Origin: CAZYFH01 sp964646815
GTDB taxonomy: Bacteria; Acidobacteriota; Vicinamibacteria; Vicinamibacterales; UBA8438
DNA: 64,000 bases
Direction of reading: 5' to 3'
Assembly: GCA_964646815.1 (NCBI GenBank)
Contig: CAZYFH010000006.1
Coordinates: 90,556-154,555 of the forward strand
The first letter of the stretch is position 1. Each line of letters starts with the position of its first letter. The translations under genes were made by a program, and so were the position numbers. The notes below the pieces were generated by a model. That model saw only the letters and a list, made by a program, of their open reading frames with translations. It had not been told where the DNA came from and did no database searches. Shown piece by piece: positions 39,583 through 48,229 of the stretch.

Positions 39583-39605
39583 TAGATGTGCCGGGGAGGC
39601 GACGC

Positions 39606-40048
39606 GTGGCGCAGCTGGACGCGATGAAACGGACACTCAAGGCGCTAGGCGACCGCACGCGGCTCCACATCCTCCACCTGCTGGGTGGCAATAACGAACT
39701 GTGTGTCTGCCGCAGCCAACCGTGTCGCGCCACCTGGCTTATCTGCGCCTGGCCGGGCTGGTCGAGACCCGTAAGGATGGGCTGTGGGTGCACTATCGAC
39801 GTGTGGATTCGACCGATCCGGTCGTGGCGAGCATCATCGGTGCGGTCACGCATGGCACCGAGCACGTGGCGCTGGCGGGGCGCGACTCGCGGCGTCTCGA
39901 CCGAATCGCCGATTGCTGCGCCGACGTGTCCGAAGCCCCTGCCCGTCTGGCCTGCTGCGGTCCGGCGGCCACGACCCGGGCTCTTGCGCGCCGGCGCACG
40001 GAGGGCCATCATGGGCGTACTGCCACAAGACGGGAGACGTCATCATGA
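39606..40048 (+). pseudogene. arsR: ArsR-family repressor, frameshifted by internal deletion
   Basis: From GTG 39606 (GGGGAGG ahead) the frame reads MKRTLKALGDRTRLHILHLL and reaches the metal-site motif ELCVC. At about 39708 the family continues in another frame: LPQPTVSRHLAYLRLAGLVE, then TRKDGLWVHYRRVDS. In intact ArsR proteins about seven residues (DIHEALG-like) separate ELCVC from the recognition helix; these are missing, so a deletion of about twenty bases fits. The second frame continues to a Cys-rich tail (DCCADVSEAPARLACC) and a TGA at 40046-40048 overlapping the next ATG. No full-length repressor can be made without a frameshift. Confidence 0.8.
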
Positions 40049-41082
40049 TGACCAGCCGTTGTCCTCTCGCTAGGTTGACCGTCATCGCCGTCGCGGCGCT
40101 GGCGCCGCTTCCCGCCGCCGGCCAGACGATGCCTCGGACCTCGTGGGGCGACCCCGACCTGCAAGGCACATATACGAACAAGACCATCACTCCGCTACAA
40201 CGGCCGACGGGGCTCGCGGCCCAGGAGTTCCTGACCCGGGAGGAGACGGCCGACCTCGAGCAGGCGACCGTCGATCAGAACCGCCGCCTGCTGAATCGGC
40301 CCGCCCGCCGAACAGCGGTGACCGAAAGCGTCGATCGTGGCGAGGACGGGGCACCTGGCTTCTACAACAACTTCTGGATAGACCGGGGCACGACGTCGAC
40401 CGGACGGACGTCCCTCATCGTCGATCCGCCAGACGGGCGCATCCCCCCGCTCACGTCTGCCGCCCAGCGGCGCGAGGATGCTCGCGCCGAGATGCGCCGG
40501 GCGCGCGGGCCGGCCGATGTCTGGACTGATCTGGATCTCAACGACCGCTGCATGTTGTGGTCGGCGGGACCGCCGATGGTGCCGACGGGCTACAACAACA
40601 ACTATCTGTTCCTCCAGACGCCGGACCACGTCGTGATCCACGTGGAGATGATCCACGACACGCGGATCATCCCGCTCGACGGACGGCCGCGTCTGGGCGC
40701 GCCCATTCCACAGTGGCTGGGAGAGATGCGCGGCCGGTGGGAAGGCGAAACGCTCGTCGTCGAGACGACCCGGATGACCAGGACCGACGAAGGGTCCGCG
40801 TTCGGCAACGATCCGATCCGGATGAGGGCGGCCAACGGCGGCACCACACAGTTGCAGGTGGTGGAGCGCTTCACACGGGTGGACGCCAATACGATTCGCT
40901 ACGAATTCACGGTCGAGGATCCATCGCGCTGGCAGCGGCCCTGGTCCGGCGTGATCCCGCTGCGGACTGCCGACGGGCCGCTCTTCGAGTACGCCTGCCA
41001 CGAAGGGAACTACGGCATCGCCAACATCCTCAGCGGCGAGCGAGCACGGGAACGTGCCGCGGGCGCGGGAGACCTTAGATGA
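40045..41082 (+). CDS. Secreted 'PDLQGIW' family protein, paralogue 4
   Basis: 345 residues. The ATG overlaps the stop of the broken arsR (ATGA), with GGGAG ahead. The signal peptide reads LTVIAVAALAPLPAAGQ. Motifs: SWGDPDLQGTYTNKTITPLQ (Ile-Trp of the motif is Thr-Tyr), YNNFWIDRGTTSTGRTSLIV, GYNNNYLFLQTPDHVVIHVE, IPLDGRPRLG, WLGEMRGRWEGETLVVET (Asp-Ser replaced by Glu-Met) and YEYACHEGNYGIANIL. It directly precedes paralogue 5 with an ATGA overlap. Confidence 0.9.
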   Translation: MMTSRCPLARLTVIAVAALAPLPAAGQTMPRTSWGDPDLQGTYTNKTITPLQRPTGLAAQEFLTREETADLEQATVDQNRRLLNRPARRTAVTESVDRGEDGAPGFYNNFWIDRGTTSTGRTSLIVDPPDGRIPPLTSAAQRREDARAEMRRARGPADVWTDLDLNDRCMLWSAGPPMVPTGYNNNYLFLQTPDHVVIHVEMIHDTRIIPLDGRPRLGAPIPQWLGEMRGRWEGETLVVETTRMTRTDEGSAFGNDPIRMRAANGGTTQLQVVERFTRVDANTIRYEFTVEDPSRWQRPWSGVIPLRTADGPLFEYACHEGNYGIANILSGERARERAAGAGDLR

Positions 41083-42062
41083 TGAACCGACACTGCGCCG
41101 TCGTGACCCTCACCACAATTGCGGTGCTGATGCCGCTGCTCGCCGGCGGGCAAGCATTGCCGCGCACGCCGTGGGGCGATCCCGACCTGCAAGGCATCTG
41201 GACCGGCTCGACCCTTACGCCGCTCGAACGGCCGGGCGGTCTGGCCGGGAAGCGATATCTCACCGAGGAGGAGGCGGCCGAGGAGGAACGACGCGCTGAT
41301 CAGCGCCGGTTCGTCGAACGCGCGCCTCGAGACGGCGATCCGGGCACATACAACCAGATCTGGTTCGACCCCGGCACCCGGATCGTTCCCGACCGCCGCA
41401 CGGCGCTCATTGTCGACCCACCCGATGGACGAATCCCATACACGGCAGCCATGCGGGAACGTGAACGGCTTCAGATCGCCTATCGCGTGAACGGCGCGCG
41501 GCACTCATGGGTGGACGTCGACACCGGCGAACGCTGTCTTACCGACGGGGTGCCAATGTTCTGGCTCGGCTACAACCCCAACCACCAGATCGTGCAGACA
41601 CCGGACCACGTCGTGATCCTGCACGAGATGTTCCGCGACCGGCGCGTCATCCCGATCGACGGGCGGCCACACGGCACCATCGCGCAATGGAACGGCGACA
41701 TGCGGGGGCACTGGGAGGGCGAGACGTTGGTCGTCGAGTCTACCCACTTCGTCGACCGGACCAACGATCGGTGGGCCGCCACCTGGCGCATGCCGACCGA
41801 GACGATGCACCTGGTCGAGCGCTTCACGCGGATCGATACCGCCACACTCGAGTACGAGTTCACCCTGACCGATCCCGCCAAGTTTACGCACCCATGGAGC
41901 GCTCATATTCCGCTGACGACCAACCAGGCGGCGCGCGGGGTGACCGAGGGCCCGCTGTACGAGTACGCCTGCCACGAAGGGAACTACAGCCTCGTCAACG
42001 TGTTGAGTGGCGCACGCGCGGACGACCGGATCGCCGCGGCGGACGAAGGATCGCATCGCTGA
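41079..42062 (+). CDS. Secreted 'PDLQGIW' family protein, paralogue 5
   Basis: 327 residues, ATG overlapping the paralogue 4 stop, so translation is probably coupled. Signal peptide: VTLTTIAVLMPLLAGG. It has PWGDPDLQGIWTGSTLTPLE, a shortened mid-section, YNQIWFDPGTRIVPDRRTAL (the Asn-Phe of YNNFW is changed), GYNPNHQIVQTPDHVVILHE, WNGDMRGHWEGETLVVES and YEYACHEGNYSLVNVL. It is clearly divergent from its tandem neighbour, so the duplication is old. It is convergent with the epoxide hydrolase gene after a 48-bp gap. Confidence 0.9.
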   Translation: MMNRHCAVVTLTTIAVLMPLLAGGQALPRTPWGDPDLQGIWTGSTLTPLERPGGLAGKRYLTEEEAAEEERRADQRRFVERAPRDGDPGTYNQIWFDPGTRIVPDRRTALIVDPPDGRIPYTAAMRERERLQIAYRVNGARHSWVDVDTGERCLTDGVPMFWLGYNPNHQIVQTPDHVVILHEMFRDRRVIPIDGRPHGTIAQWNGDMRGHWEGETLVVESTHFVDRTNDRWAATWRMPTETMHLVERFTRIDTATLEYEFTLTDPAKFTHPWSAHIPLTTNQAARGVTEGPLYEYACHEGNYSLVNVLSGARADDRIAAADEGSHR

Positions 42063-42110
42063 GCGGCGGCTCACCCCTCACCCAGTCCGTGGCGGCGGTC
42101 GTTCTTGGAC

Positions 42111-43412
42111 CTACCGCAGGTCGCGGTAGAAGGTCCGTAGGTCCTCGACGAACAGCTCTGGCTGCTCGAACGCCCCGAAGTGTCCTCCACGTGGCATCTC
42201 GGTCCAGTGCGTGATGTTGTAGGACGCTTCGGCCCACGCGCGCGGCGGGAGGATGAGTTCCTGCGGAAACAGCGCGACGCCCGTCGGCACCTCGACACGG
42301 GCCGACGGCGAAGTGATCAAGCCGGCCGACGTCTGGTGCGACGACTCGTAGTACAGCCGGGCCGCCGACGTCGCGGTCTCCGTGACCCAGTACACCATGA
42401 TATTGGTCAGCAGCTCGTCCTTCGTGAAGATCGATTCCGGGTCGCCGTTGCAGTCACACCAGCTCTGAAACTTCTCAACGATCCATCCCGCGAGACCAGC
42501 CGGGGAGTCGTTCAGCCCGTAGCCGAGCGTCTGGGGTCTGGTCCCCTGGATCCGGGTATAGGCAAACCCGTTGCCGAGCGCCGCCTGACGCGCCTGCATC
42601 CGCTCGAGCTCCGCTGGCGTGGCGCCACCGGTCGGGTCGTCTGAATCCGGCGGGCCGCCCGTGATCACCATGTTGAGGTGAAGGCCGGCCACGTGCGAGG
42701 CGTACTTGGAGGCCGTCCAGGTGCTCACGGCGGCGCCCCAATCCCCGCCCTGGGCGCCGTAGCGCTCGTAACCGAGGCGGGCCATCAGCTCGGCGTTGAT
42801 GTCCGCGATCTGCTCCGGACCCATCCCCGGTCGGCGTGGCTTGTCCGAAAAGCCGTATCCGGGCATCGACGGGGCGACGACGTGGAACGCGTCCTCGGCG
42901 AGGCCGCCGTGGGCGACCGGGTCGGTGAGCGGCCCGATGACCTTCAGAAACTCGACGATCGACCCCGGCCAACCATGCGTGATAACGATCGGCAGCGCGT
43001 TGGGCTCCGGCGAGCGCTGATGGATGAAGTGGATGTCGAGGTCGCCGACCCGGGTCTTGAAGTGATCGAGCGCGTTGAGTTGTCGCTCCTGCTCGCGCCA
43101 ATCGTAGGTCTCCCGCCAATAGGTGACCAGCTCGCGCAGATAGGCGACATCGGTGCCGTAGACCCAACTGTCGCCCACTTGGTCGGGAAACCGGGTCTGG
43201 GCAAGCCGGCGATCGAGATCCTCGAGCACGGTGTCCGGGACGTCGATCTCGAACGGCCGAACGGCGGTCGGGCTTGTCAACGCTTCGACCGTTGTCGGTG
43301 CCTCTGCCGTGCTTGGCTCCGGGGCTGCGGCCGGGCCTTCCGCCGCACCGCAGCCCACGGCGGCGATGAGCGTCGCGAGCACGTATCCTCCACCGCCAAG
43401 TCTTGTCGTCAC
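42111..43412 (-). CDS. Epoxide hydrolase-family lipoprotein (EHN domain plus alpha/beta hydrolase)
   Basis: 433 residues. The N-terminus LATLIAAVGCG (Cys21) fits a lipobox. Residues ~50-160 are the EHN cap region (RPFEIDVPDTVLEDLDRRLA, TRFPDQ, WRETYDWREQERQLNALDHF). The hydrolase core has the oxyanion HGWPG at 146-150, the nucleophile Asp224 in QGGDWGAA and the C-terminal His in GGHFGAFEQPELF. It opens epoxides by an Asp-ester intermediate, as in microsomal-type epoxide hydrolases. It is the last gene of a minus-strand group with cupin, PQQ dehydrogenase and amidohydrolase, 134 bp downstream of the cupin gene. Confidence 0.93.
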   Translation of the reverse strand: MTTRLGGGGYVLATLIAAVGCGAAEGPAAAPEPSTAEAPTTVEALTSPTAVRPFEIDVPDTVLEDLDRRLAQTRFPDQVGDSWVYGTDVAYLRELVTYWRETYDWREQERQLNALDHFKTRVGDLDIHFIHQRSPEPNALPIVITHGWPGSIVEFLKVIGPLTDPVAHGGLAEDAFHVVAPSMPGYGFSDKPRRPGMGPEQIADINAELMARLGYERYGAQGGDWGAAVSTWTASKYASHVAGLHLNMVITGGPPDSDDPTGGATPAELERMQARQAALGNGFAYTRIQGTRPQTLGYGLNDSPAGLAGWIVEKFQSWCDCNGDPESIFTKDELLTNIMVYWVTETATSAARLYYESSHQTSAGLITSPSARVEVPTGVALFPQELILPPRAWAEASYNITHWTEMPRGGHFGAFEQPELFVEDLRTFYRDLR

Positions 43413-43460
43413 GGTCCAAGATTATTCCATAGACGACAGACACGATGCCGCCATCAGGTA

Positions 43461-43543
43461 GCGCAGTCTGTCTCGAGGGGCTTCAGCCCTGCCCGCGCTC
43501 ATGCAGGTTCGCAGACCGCTGGGGTTCGGGGCGAAGCCCGTTC
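43461..43543. repeat. Composite dispersed repeat
   Basis: Two repeat cores in one gap: GAGGGGCTTCAGCCCTGCCC and, 30 bp on, CTGGGGTTCGGGGCGAAGCC. Both cores recur elsewhere in the window (10163, 36011, 60981 and 61137). Confidence 0.5.
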
Positions 43544-43546
43544 TTA

Positions 43547-44179
43547 TCATGCACGCTGACGGATAGGGACCAACACCGCCGCCCAGTACACCGGCTCGCT
43601 CGTAGGGTTCTTCCAGGCGTGCATTGTGTTGCGTTGAATCACGACGTCGCCCGGGTGTAGCGTCCGCTCCTCCGTGTCGAGCACGAGGATCAGCTCCCCA
43701 CCAAGCAACATATTGATATCTACCGTCTCGGTCCGGTGCCACCCGAGCTCGGCATCGGGCGGCGTTGGCGGCAGCGTGACGAACACGAAATTGGCACCGC
43801 CCACCTCCGGCTCGAGCCGCTGAGAGTCAGTGGGCCGAAGCTCCCGCGGCGACGATTCCGGACCAGGACCGAACGGGTCGTCGCCGGTGGTCTTGAACAG
43901 GTTAGGGAACGTCCCACCCGTGACTCGCTCGTCGCTGACGACGTAGGACTGGCCGTTCGCGTCGTGGCCGGTGACGATCCGCCGCATACCCTGCGGGAGC
44001 GCGATCCCCGGCATCAAGGACGTCTGTTCGGTACCTGTGACGGCCGCCGCGAGATCCGCCGTCCCTCCGATGACCGTGCCTCCGATGGCGGCGCCGAGCG
44101 TCTGCATCAGCACGGTTCGCCGACCGATCGGGTTCGCGGCAGGCGTCCGATCGTTGTAAATGCCTCGATGTCCTGACAT
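43547..44179 (-). CDS. Cupin-domain protein with twin-arginine-like leader
   Basis: 210 residues from ATG 44179 with AAGGAG upstream. The leader contains NPIGRRTVLMQTLGAAIGG, resembling a Tat signal. A double-Psi/jelly-roll cupin occupies residues ~130-205: LGWHRTETVDINMLLGGELI, then EERTLHPGDVVIQRNTMHAW. The His, Glu/Asp and terminal His are in positions that often bind a metal. A dioxygenase, isomerase or binding role is possible. The start lies 26 bp after the PQQ dehydrogenase stop, so both are probably on one transcript and act in the same compartment. Confidence 0.88.
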   Translation of the reverse strand: MSGHRGIYNDRTPAANPIGRRTVLMQTLGAAIGGTVIGGTADLAAAVTGTEQTSLMPGIALPQGMRRIVTGHDANGQSYVVSDERVTGGTFPNLFKTTGDDPFGPGPESSPRELRPTDSQRLEPEVGGANFVFVTLPPTPPDAELGWHRTETVDINMLLGGELILVLDTEERTLHPGDVVIQRNTMHAWKNPTSEPVYWAAVLVPIRQRA

Positions 44180-44205
44180 GGCTGCTCTCCTTCTCGTCAG
44201 TTTCT

Positions 44206-46011
44206 TCATTCGGGCAACGCGAACGTCACCAGCATGTTGCTGCCAATCGGCGCTTCGAGCTCGGGTGCGTACGTGGCCAGCCGGTCGCCGAAGCCGCCGA
44301 CCGGCACGGTCAGATACTGCCGGCCATTGACGGCATAGGTCACCGGGTAGCCGCTGATCTGACTGCCCAGGATCGTCTCCCAGAGGACCGCGCCGGTCTC
44401 GGCGTCAAACGCCCGGAGGCGCCGGTTGGAGTCGCCGAAGAAAACGACGTTACCCGCCGTCGCGAGTGTCGAGCCGGCGTTGGGCGCGCGCTGGCTGTAT
44501 CGCCACCGTTCGCGGCCGGTGGCGATCTCGATCGCCCGCACCTCGGTCAGGTCCCCGTCCTCCTCAAGCCCCGGCTCCGGGATCGAGAATCGTGGGCTGG
44601 CGCCGGAGATCGAGCGGTCGTTCGTCGTCTGGTCCAGGCACGACCGATTGAAGGGGATGTAGAGCAGACCGGTCACCGGGCTGTAGGACCACGACCACCA
44701 ACCCTTTACGTTGTGGCCACAGATGACGAACCGCTGGCCGTTCTCGCGCGCCACCAGGTCCATGTTGATGTAGACCGCGCCGGTCTCGACGTCGATGTCA
44801 CTGATCACGAAGCGTTCGGTGCTGGTGTACGGCAGCGGAGCGGCCCATAGGAACTCGCCGGTCTCGCGGTCGTTGACGAACAACCCGCCCGGCTCCCCCA
44901 TCGTCACCACGACCTTGCGCGCCTCAGCGGTCCCGGCCAGCGTCGGGTTGATCCACCGCACCGCCTCGGGATCCGGATTGACAACGGTGTCGATAAGCGT
45001 TCGTTCCTGAACAAAGTCCTCGTCCCAGTCGTCGCACGGCAGGTGCTGGTAATACCAGTCGATCGCGCCGGTGTCGGCGTTCATCGCGAGGGTCGAGTTC
45101 GAGTACAGCTCGCACGGCGTCCGATCGCCGACGTCCCAGGTCCCCCGGCGCACGAGCCGCGGATAGGGCAGTGGCACGGCGACACCCCAGAAGACGCGGT
45201 TCAGCTCCGGGTCGTAGCTACCGGGCACCCCCCACGGCGACACGTGCACCCGTCGCGTGGTCGGCAGATCACCCCAGGTCACCCCGCCCGGATCGTCATC
45301 ACCGGCCGCCGTATAGGTACGCCACAACTCGTCCCCGGTATCGGCATCATGCGCTGCCACGAAGCAGCGGGCGTCGAGGCTGCTCGGGCTGCAGGTCCGC
45401 CCGCTCACCACCATCCCTTTGATGATCATGGCGCCCGACGAGTGCGTGATGCCGTCGCGGTAGTCGGCCATCTGGCTCTCCCAGGCCAGCTCCCCGGTGC
45501 GCGCGTCCAGCGCGACGAGATACGCATCCGCCGCCAGGTGGTAGATGTGTTCGCCGTAGATCGCTAGATGGCGCGTGCGGCCGCCAAGCGCAGCGTACTC
45601 ACGCAGATCCTCCGGCAGCTCGCGCTGATAGTCCCAGATGAGGTCACCGGTGGTAGCGTCGAGCGCCTGCAGGTGATCGCTGCTCGGGTGTGCGATGTAC
45701 ATCACGCCGTCGTAAACGAGCGGCCTGATCTCCTGCGGGCCCTCGTCCATGGCGCGCATCCACATCAGCCGAAGCTCGCCGACGTTGTCACGTGTGATCT
45801 GGTCCAGCGGGCTGAAGCTCTGGAAGTCGTAGGTGCGGTGGATCATGAGCCAGTCGGCGGGATCCGGGTCGCGCAGCATCGCATCCGTCACCGGCACGAA
45901 CGCCGCCTGCTCAGCCGCCACTCTTGTTCCGACACCGTCGGACGATGACCAGAGCAGGGCAAGCGCTACCACGGCGCCCGCCCATCCGAGTCGTCGCTCT
46001 TGCTTCAGCAT
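44206..46011 (-). CDS. PQQ-dependent dehydrogenase-like quinoprotein, exported
   Basis: 601 residues from ATG 46011 (GAGGTGGC upstream), although the frame is open to 46218. Signal peptide: WAGAVVALALLWSSSDGVGT. The mature N-terminus FVPVTDAMLRDPDPADWLMI, then YDFQSFSPLDQITRDNVGEL, is typical of this quinoprotein group. Blade motifs include LQALDATTGDLIWDYQ, LVALDARTGELAWES and LRAFDAETGAVLWETI, and the C-terminus has the standard YPVTYAVNGRQYLTVPVGG. Several cysteines (RTCSPSSLDARC, RTPCELYS, HLPCDDW) may form disulfides. No heme c motif. It lies upstream of the cupin and epoxide hydrolase genes. Confidence 0.93.
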   Translation of the reverse strand: MLKQERRLGWAGAVVALALLWSSSDGVGTRVAAEQAAFVPVTDAMLRDPDPADWLMIHRTYDFQSFSPLDQITRDNVGELRLMWMRAMDEGPQEIRPLVYDGVMYIAHPSSDHLQALDATTGDLIWDYQRELPEDLREYAALGGRTRHLAIYGEHIYHLAADAYLVALDARTGELAWESQMADYRDGITHSSGAMIIKGMVVSGRTCSPSSLDARCFVAAHDADTGDELWRTYTAAGDDDPGGVTWGDLPTTRRVHVSPWGVPGSYDPELNRVFWGVAVPLPYPRLVRRGTWDVGDRTPCELYSNSTLAMNADTGAIDWYYQHLPCDDWDEDFVQERTLIDTVVNPDPEAVRWINPTLAGTAEARKVVVTMGEPGGLFVNDRETGEFLWAAPLPYTSTERFVISDIDVETGAVYINMDLVARENGQRFVICGHNVKGWWSWSYSPVTGLLYIPFNRSCLDQTTNDRSISGASPRFSIPEPGLEEDGDLTEVRAIEIATGRERWRYSQRAPNAGSTLATAGNVVFFGDSNRRLRAFDAETGAVLWETILGSQISGYPVTYAVNGRQYLTVPVGGFGDRLATYAPELEAPIGSNMLVTFALPE

Positions 46012-46381
46012 GATGCCACCTCGGTTGGTCGTACACCGGGCGCGTCGGGCGGGACGCGCACGCGGCGACGGCACTTTATCATCCCGTACCCGACGGCTAT
46101 GGGTCGCCTCTTTCCACGAGCGTATGCTTGTACTCATACTGTGGAAATTCCCGCCCGGGCCTGGCGCCGGGCTCCTTTGGCGCCTCCTCCGCGGACGACT
46201 GCAGCCGCTCGAAATCACGACACACCGGCCGCACCGAGGTCAGGGAAGCGTTGGACGTACGGGCCGCGTAAATAAGAGCGGCTGCCGGGTGCACGTCGGT
46301 GCGTGGGCATCCGGCGTCTGCGCGCTGCTCACTCGCCGGCAGGATCGCGCGGTGGCCAGTCGGTGCCGCCACCCCCGAGCA
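46012..46381. other. Non-coding gap between amidohydrolase and PQQ dehydrogenase
   Basis: No frame with family motifs. The length suggests that the PQQ dehydrogenase has its own promoter here. No operator or riboswitch-like fold was recognised. Confidence 0.4.
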
Positions 46382-47929
46382 CTACTGCCGATACCGTCCG
46401 AGCACGGCGCGACCCGGATAGACGCCCTCCACCGTCTCACTGTCTCTGACGACGAACGTGCCGCCGACGAGGACGTGGTGCACGCCTTCGGAAAACGAGA
46501 GATCAGCCTCGAACGTGGCGGTGTCAATGATCGTGTCGGGGTCGAAGACCGTGATGTCGGCGTCGCAGCCGACTTGGAGCCGACCCTTGAGTCGCATCGA
46601 CGGCGCGATGTCTTCGAGGCGCTGTGCTGGCCGAAGGGTGATCTTCGCCAGCGCGTCTGTGAGGGTGAGCGCTCCGGCTTCGCGCACGAAGCGTCCGAGC
46701 ACCCGGGCGAACGTGCCTGCGGAGCGCGGGTGCGCCCCAGGCGCATACGGCATCCCGTCCGATCCGATCATCGTGACGGGCGAGCGCACGCCCTGTTCAA
46801 TCCACTCGGGCTTCATCAGATGGATGATGACAGTGCCGCCCTCCTCGCGATAGCTGGCGAACGTCTCTTCCGTCAGCCGCTCGCCCGTCGCAACCCACTG
46901 CAGATCGTTGTAGGAGATGCCCATCCGCTCTTGCCATCCCGGGTCGAAGAGGGTTGTTGCTAGTCCAGTAGACGCCGCGGTATAGGGATAGACCTCCGTG
47001 GTGATGTCGAGACCCTGGCGCTGCGCCGCCGCCACCATCTCCAACGCCACCCCGATATCGCCGAGCGCCATGCTGTTGAGGTGCACGATATGTAGCGGCG
47101 CCCCCGTGACAGCCGCGTCGGCGATCGCCTCCTGGATCGCATCGAGCGTGACGTTTCGTACGTGCGTGAAGACGGGCACCGCATGCTCGGCCGCGAACGC
47201 GTACACCCTGAAGATCTCTTCGCGCGTCGCGCCGGGGTAGTACCCCACTGGCACGCCGATACCGAGCGCGCCGTCAGCGAGCCCACGCGCCAGGCCATCA
47301 CGCATGACGACCAGCTCCGCCGCGGTCAGCGCCTCGTATCTCGCATTTGCCGTCGCGCGCGCGACACCGGCGAGGGCGTCACTCTCGAGCCTCTCGTCTC
47401 CGACGATCCGCGTCGCTTCGACGGTCTGGTCAGCATACTTCTCCATGGCCCGCCAGCGGACACTCGAGTGCCCGATGGTGGCGCCGAAGTGGATGAGCGC
47501 ATTGCCCGTGCGGGACGCCAGCCACACATCGACGAACGGCTGACCCGACTCCAGCTCGAGCGCCGTCGTCACGCCGTCGTGGGCCTGGAACTCGTTCGCC
47601 TGGTTGGTCTGACCGTGCGCGTGGAGATCGATGAATCCGGGCGCGACCACGAGGCCGGAGACATCGACGACGTCGCGTCCTTCTAACGGTTCCTCGGTGA
47701 TCTCGACGATGCGATCGTCGCGAACGCCGATGTTCCGCACCGCGTCAAGGCCGGTCTCCGGATCGATCACGCGTCCGCCCCGCAGGACGACGTCGTACCC
47801 GTCCGCCTGCGCATCGGCGACGGACGCGCGCGGACCAATGGCGAGACCGACCCCGAGCGCGGCGAGCAGCACGCGCCAGAGGACGACACGCCAGCGACAC
47901 TCCCTCGGACATACCCGTTCCTGCATCAT
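46382..47929 (-). CDS. Exported amidohydrolase, N-acyl-D-amino-acid deacylase-like
   Basis: 515 residues from ATG 47929, chosen because GAGGAG precedes an ATGATG pair. Signal peptide: VVLWRVLLAALGVGLAIGPR. The amidohydrolase core starts with YDVVLRGGRVIDPETGLDAV and APGFIDLHAHGQ (the HxH metal ligands). Further candidate ligands are FTHVRN, HIVHLNSM and, at the C-terminal end, IGSDGMPYAPGAHPRSAGTF with the catalytic Asp, as in D-aminoacylase-type enzymes. It should hydrolyse an amide or cyclic amide in the periplasm. It is first in the minus-strand group that ends with the epoxide hydrolase. Confidence 0.92.
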   Translation of the reverse strand: MMQERVCPRECRWRVVLWRVLLAALGVGLAIGPRASVADAQADGYDVVLRGGRVIDPETGLDAVRNIGVRDDRIVEITEEPLEGRDVVDVSGLVVAPGFIDLHAHGQTNQANEFQAHDGVTTALELESGQPFVDVWLASRTGNALIHFGATIGHSSVRWRAMEKYADQTVEATRIVGDERLESDALAGVARATANARYEALTAAELVVMRDGLARGLADGALGIGVPVGYYPGATREEIFRVYAFAAEHAVPVFTHVRNVTLDAIQEAIADAAVTGAPLHIVHLNSMALGDIGVALEMVAAAQRQGLDITTEVYPYTAASTGLATTLFDPGWQERMGISYNDLQWVATGERLTEETFASYREEGGTVIIHLMKPEWIEQGVRSPVTMIGSDGMPYAPGAHPRSAGTFARVLGRFVREAGALTLTDALAKITLRPAQRLEDIAPSMRLKGRLQVGCDADITVFDPDTIIDTATFEADLSFSEGVHHVLVGGTFVVRDSETVEGVYPGRAVLGRYRQ

Positions 47930-48229
47930 CGGACTCCTCGCCACCACGCCGATTCTACGTCCGGCTCACGTCAAAAGACGCCTGGACGCGATCGACGTGC
48001 GGGTCCGAGGACTCGGACGAGGAAGCGGACGGGCAGGGAGGCGCACGAGCGTCGAGACGGCTCAGCGCTGAGCGGACCACTCCGGACAACGCCACCCATG
48101 CCGGATCAAGAGCCGCTCGACTTGCAGCGCGCACGGGGTTTAGCGTGCCAGCGTACACAGGTTGCGCCGGGGTCGGCCGCGGTCCATGATTACCGGTGCG
48201 ATCACGGGAACGACACACAAGGAGTCACC

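Noticed and set aside
42475..43443. A 322-residue minus-strand ORF inside the epoxide hydrolase gene
   Set aside because: Shadow frame of the same strand with Arg/Pro/Gly-rich composition typical of high-GC artefacts.
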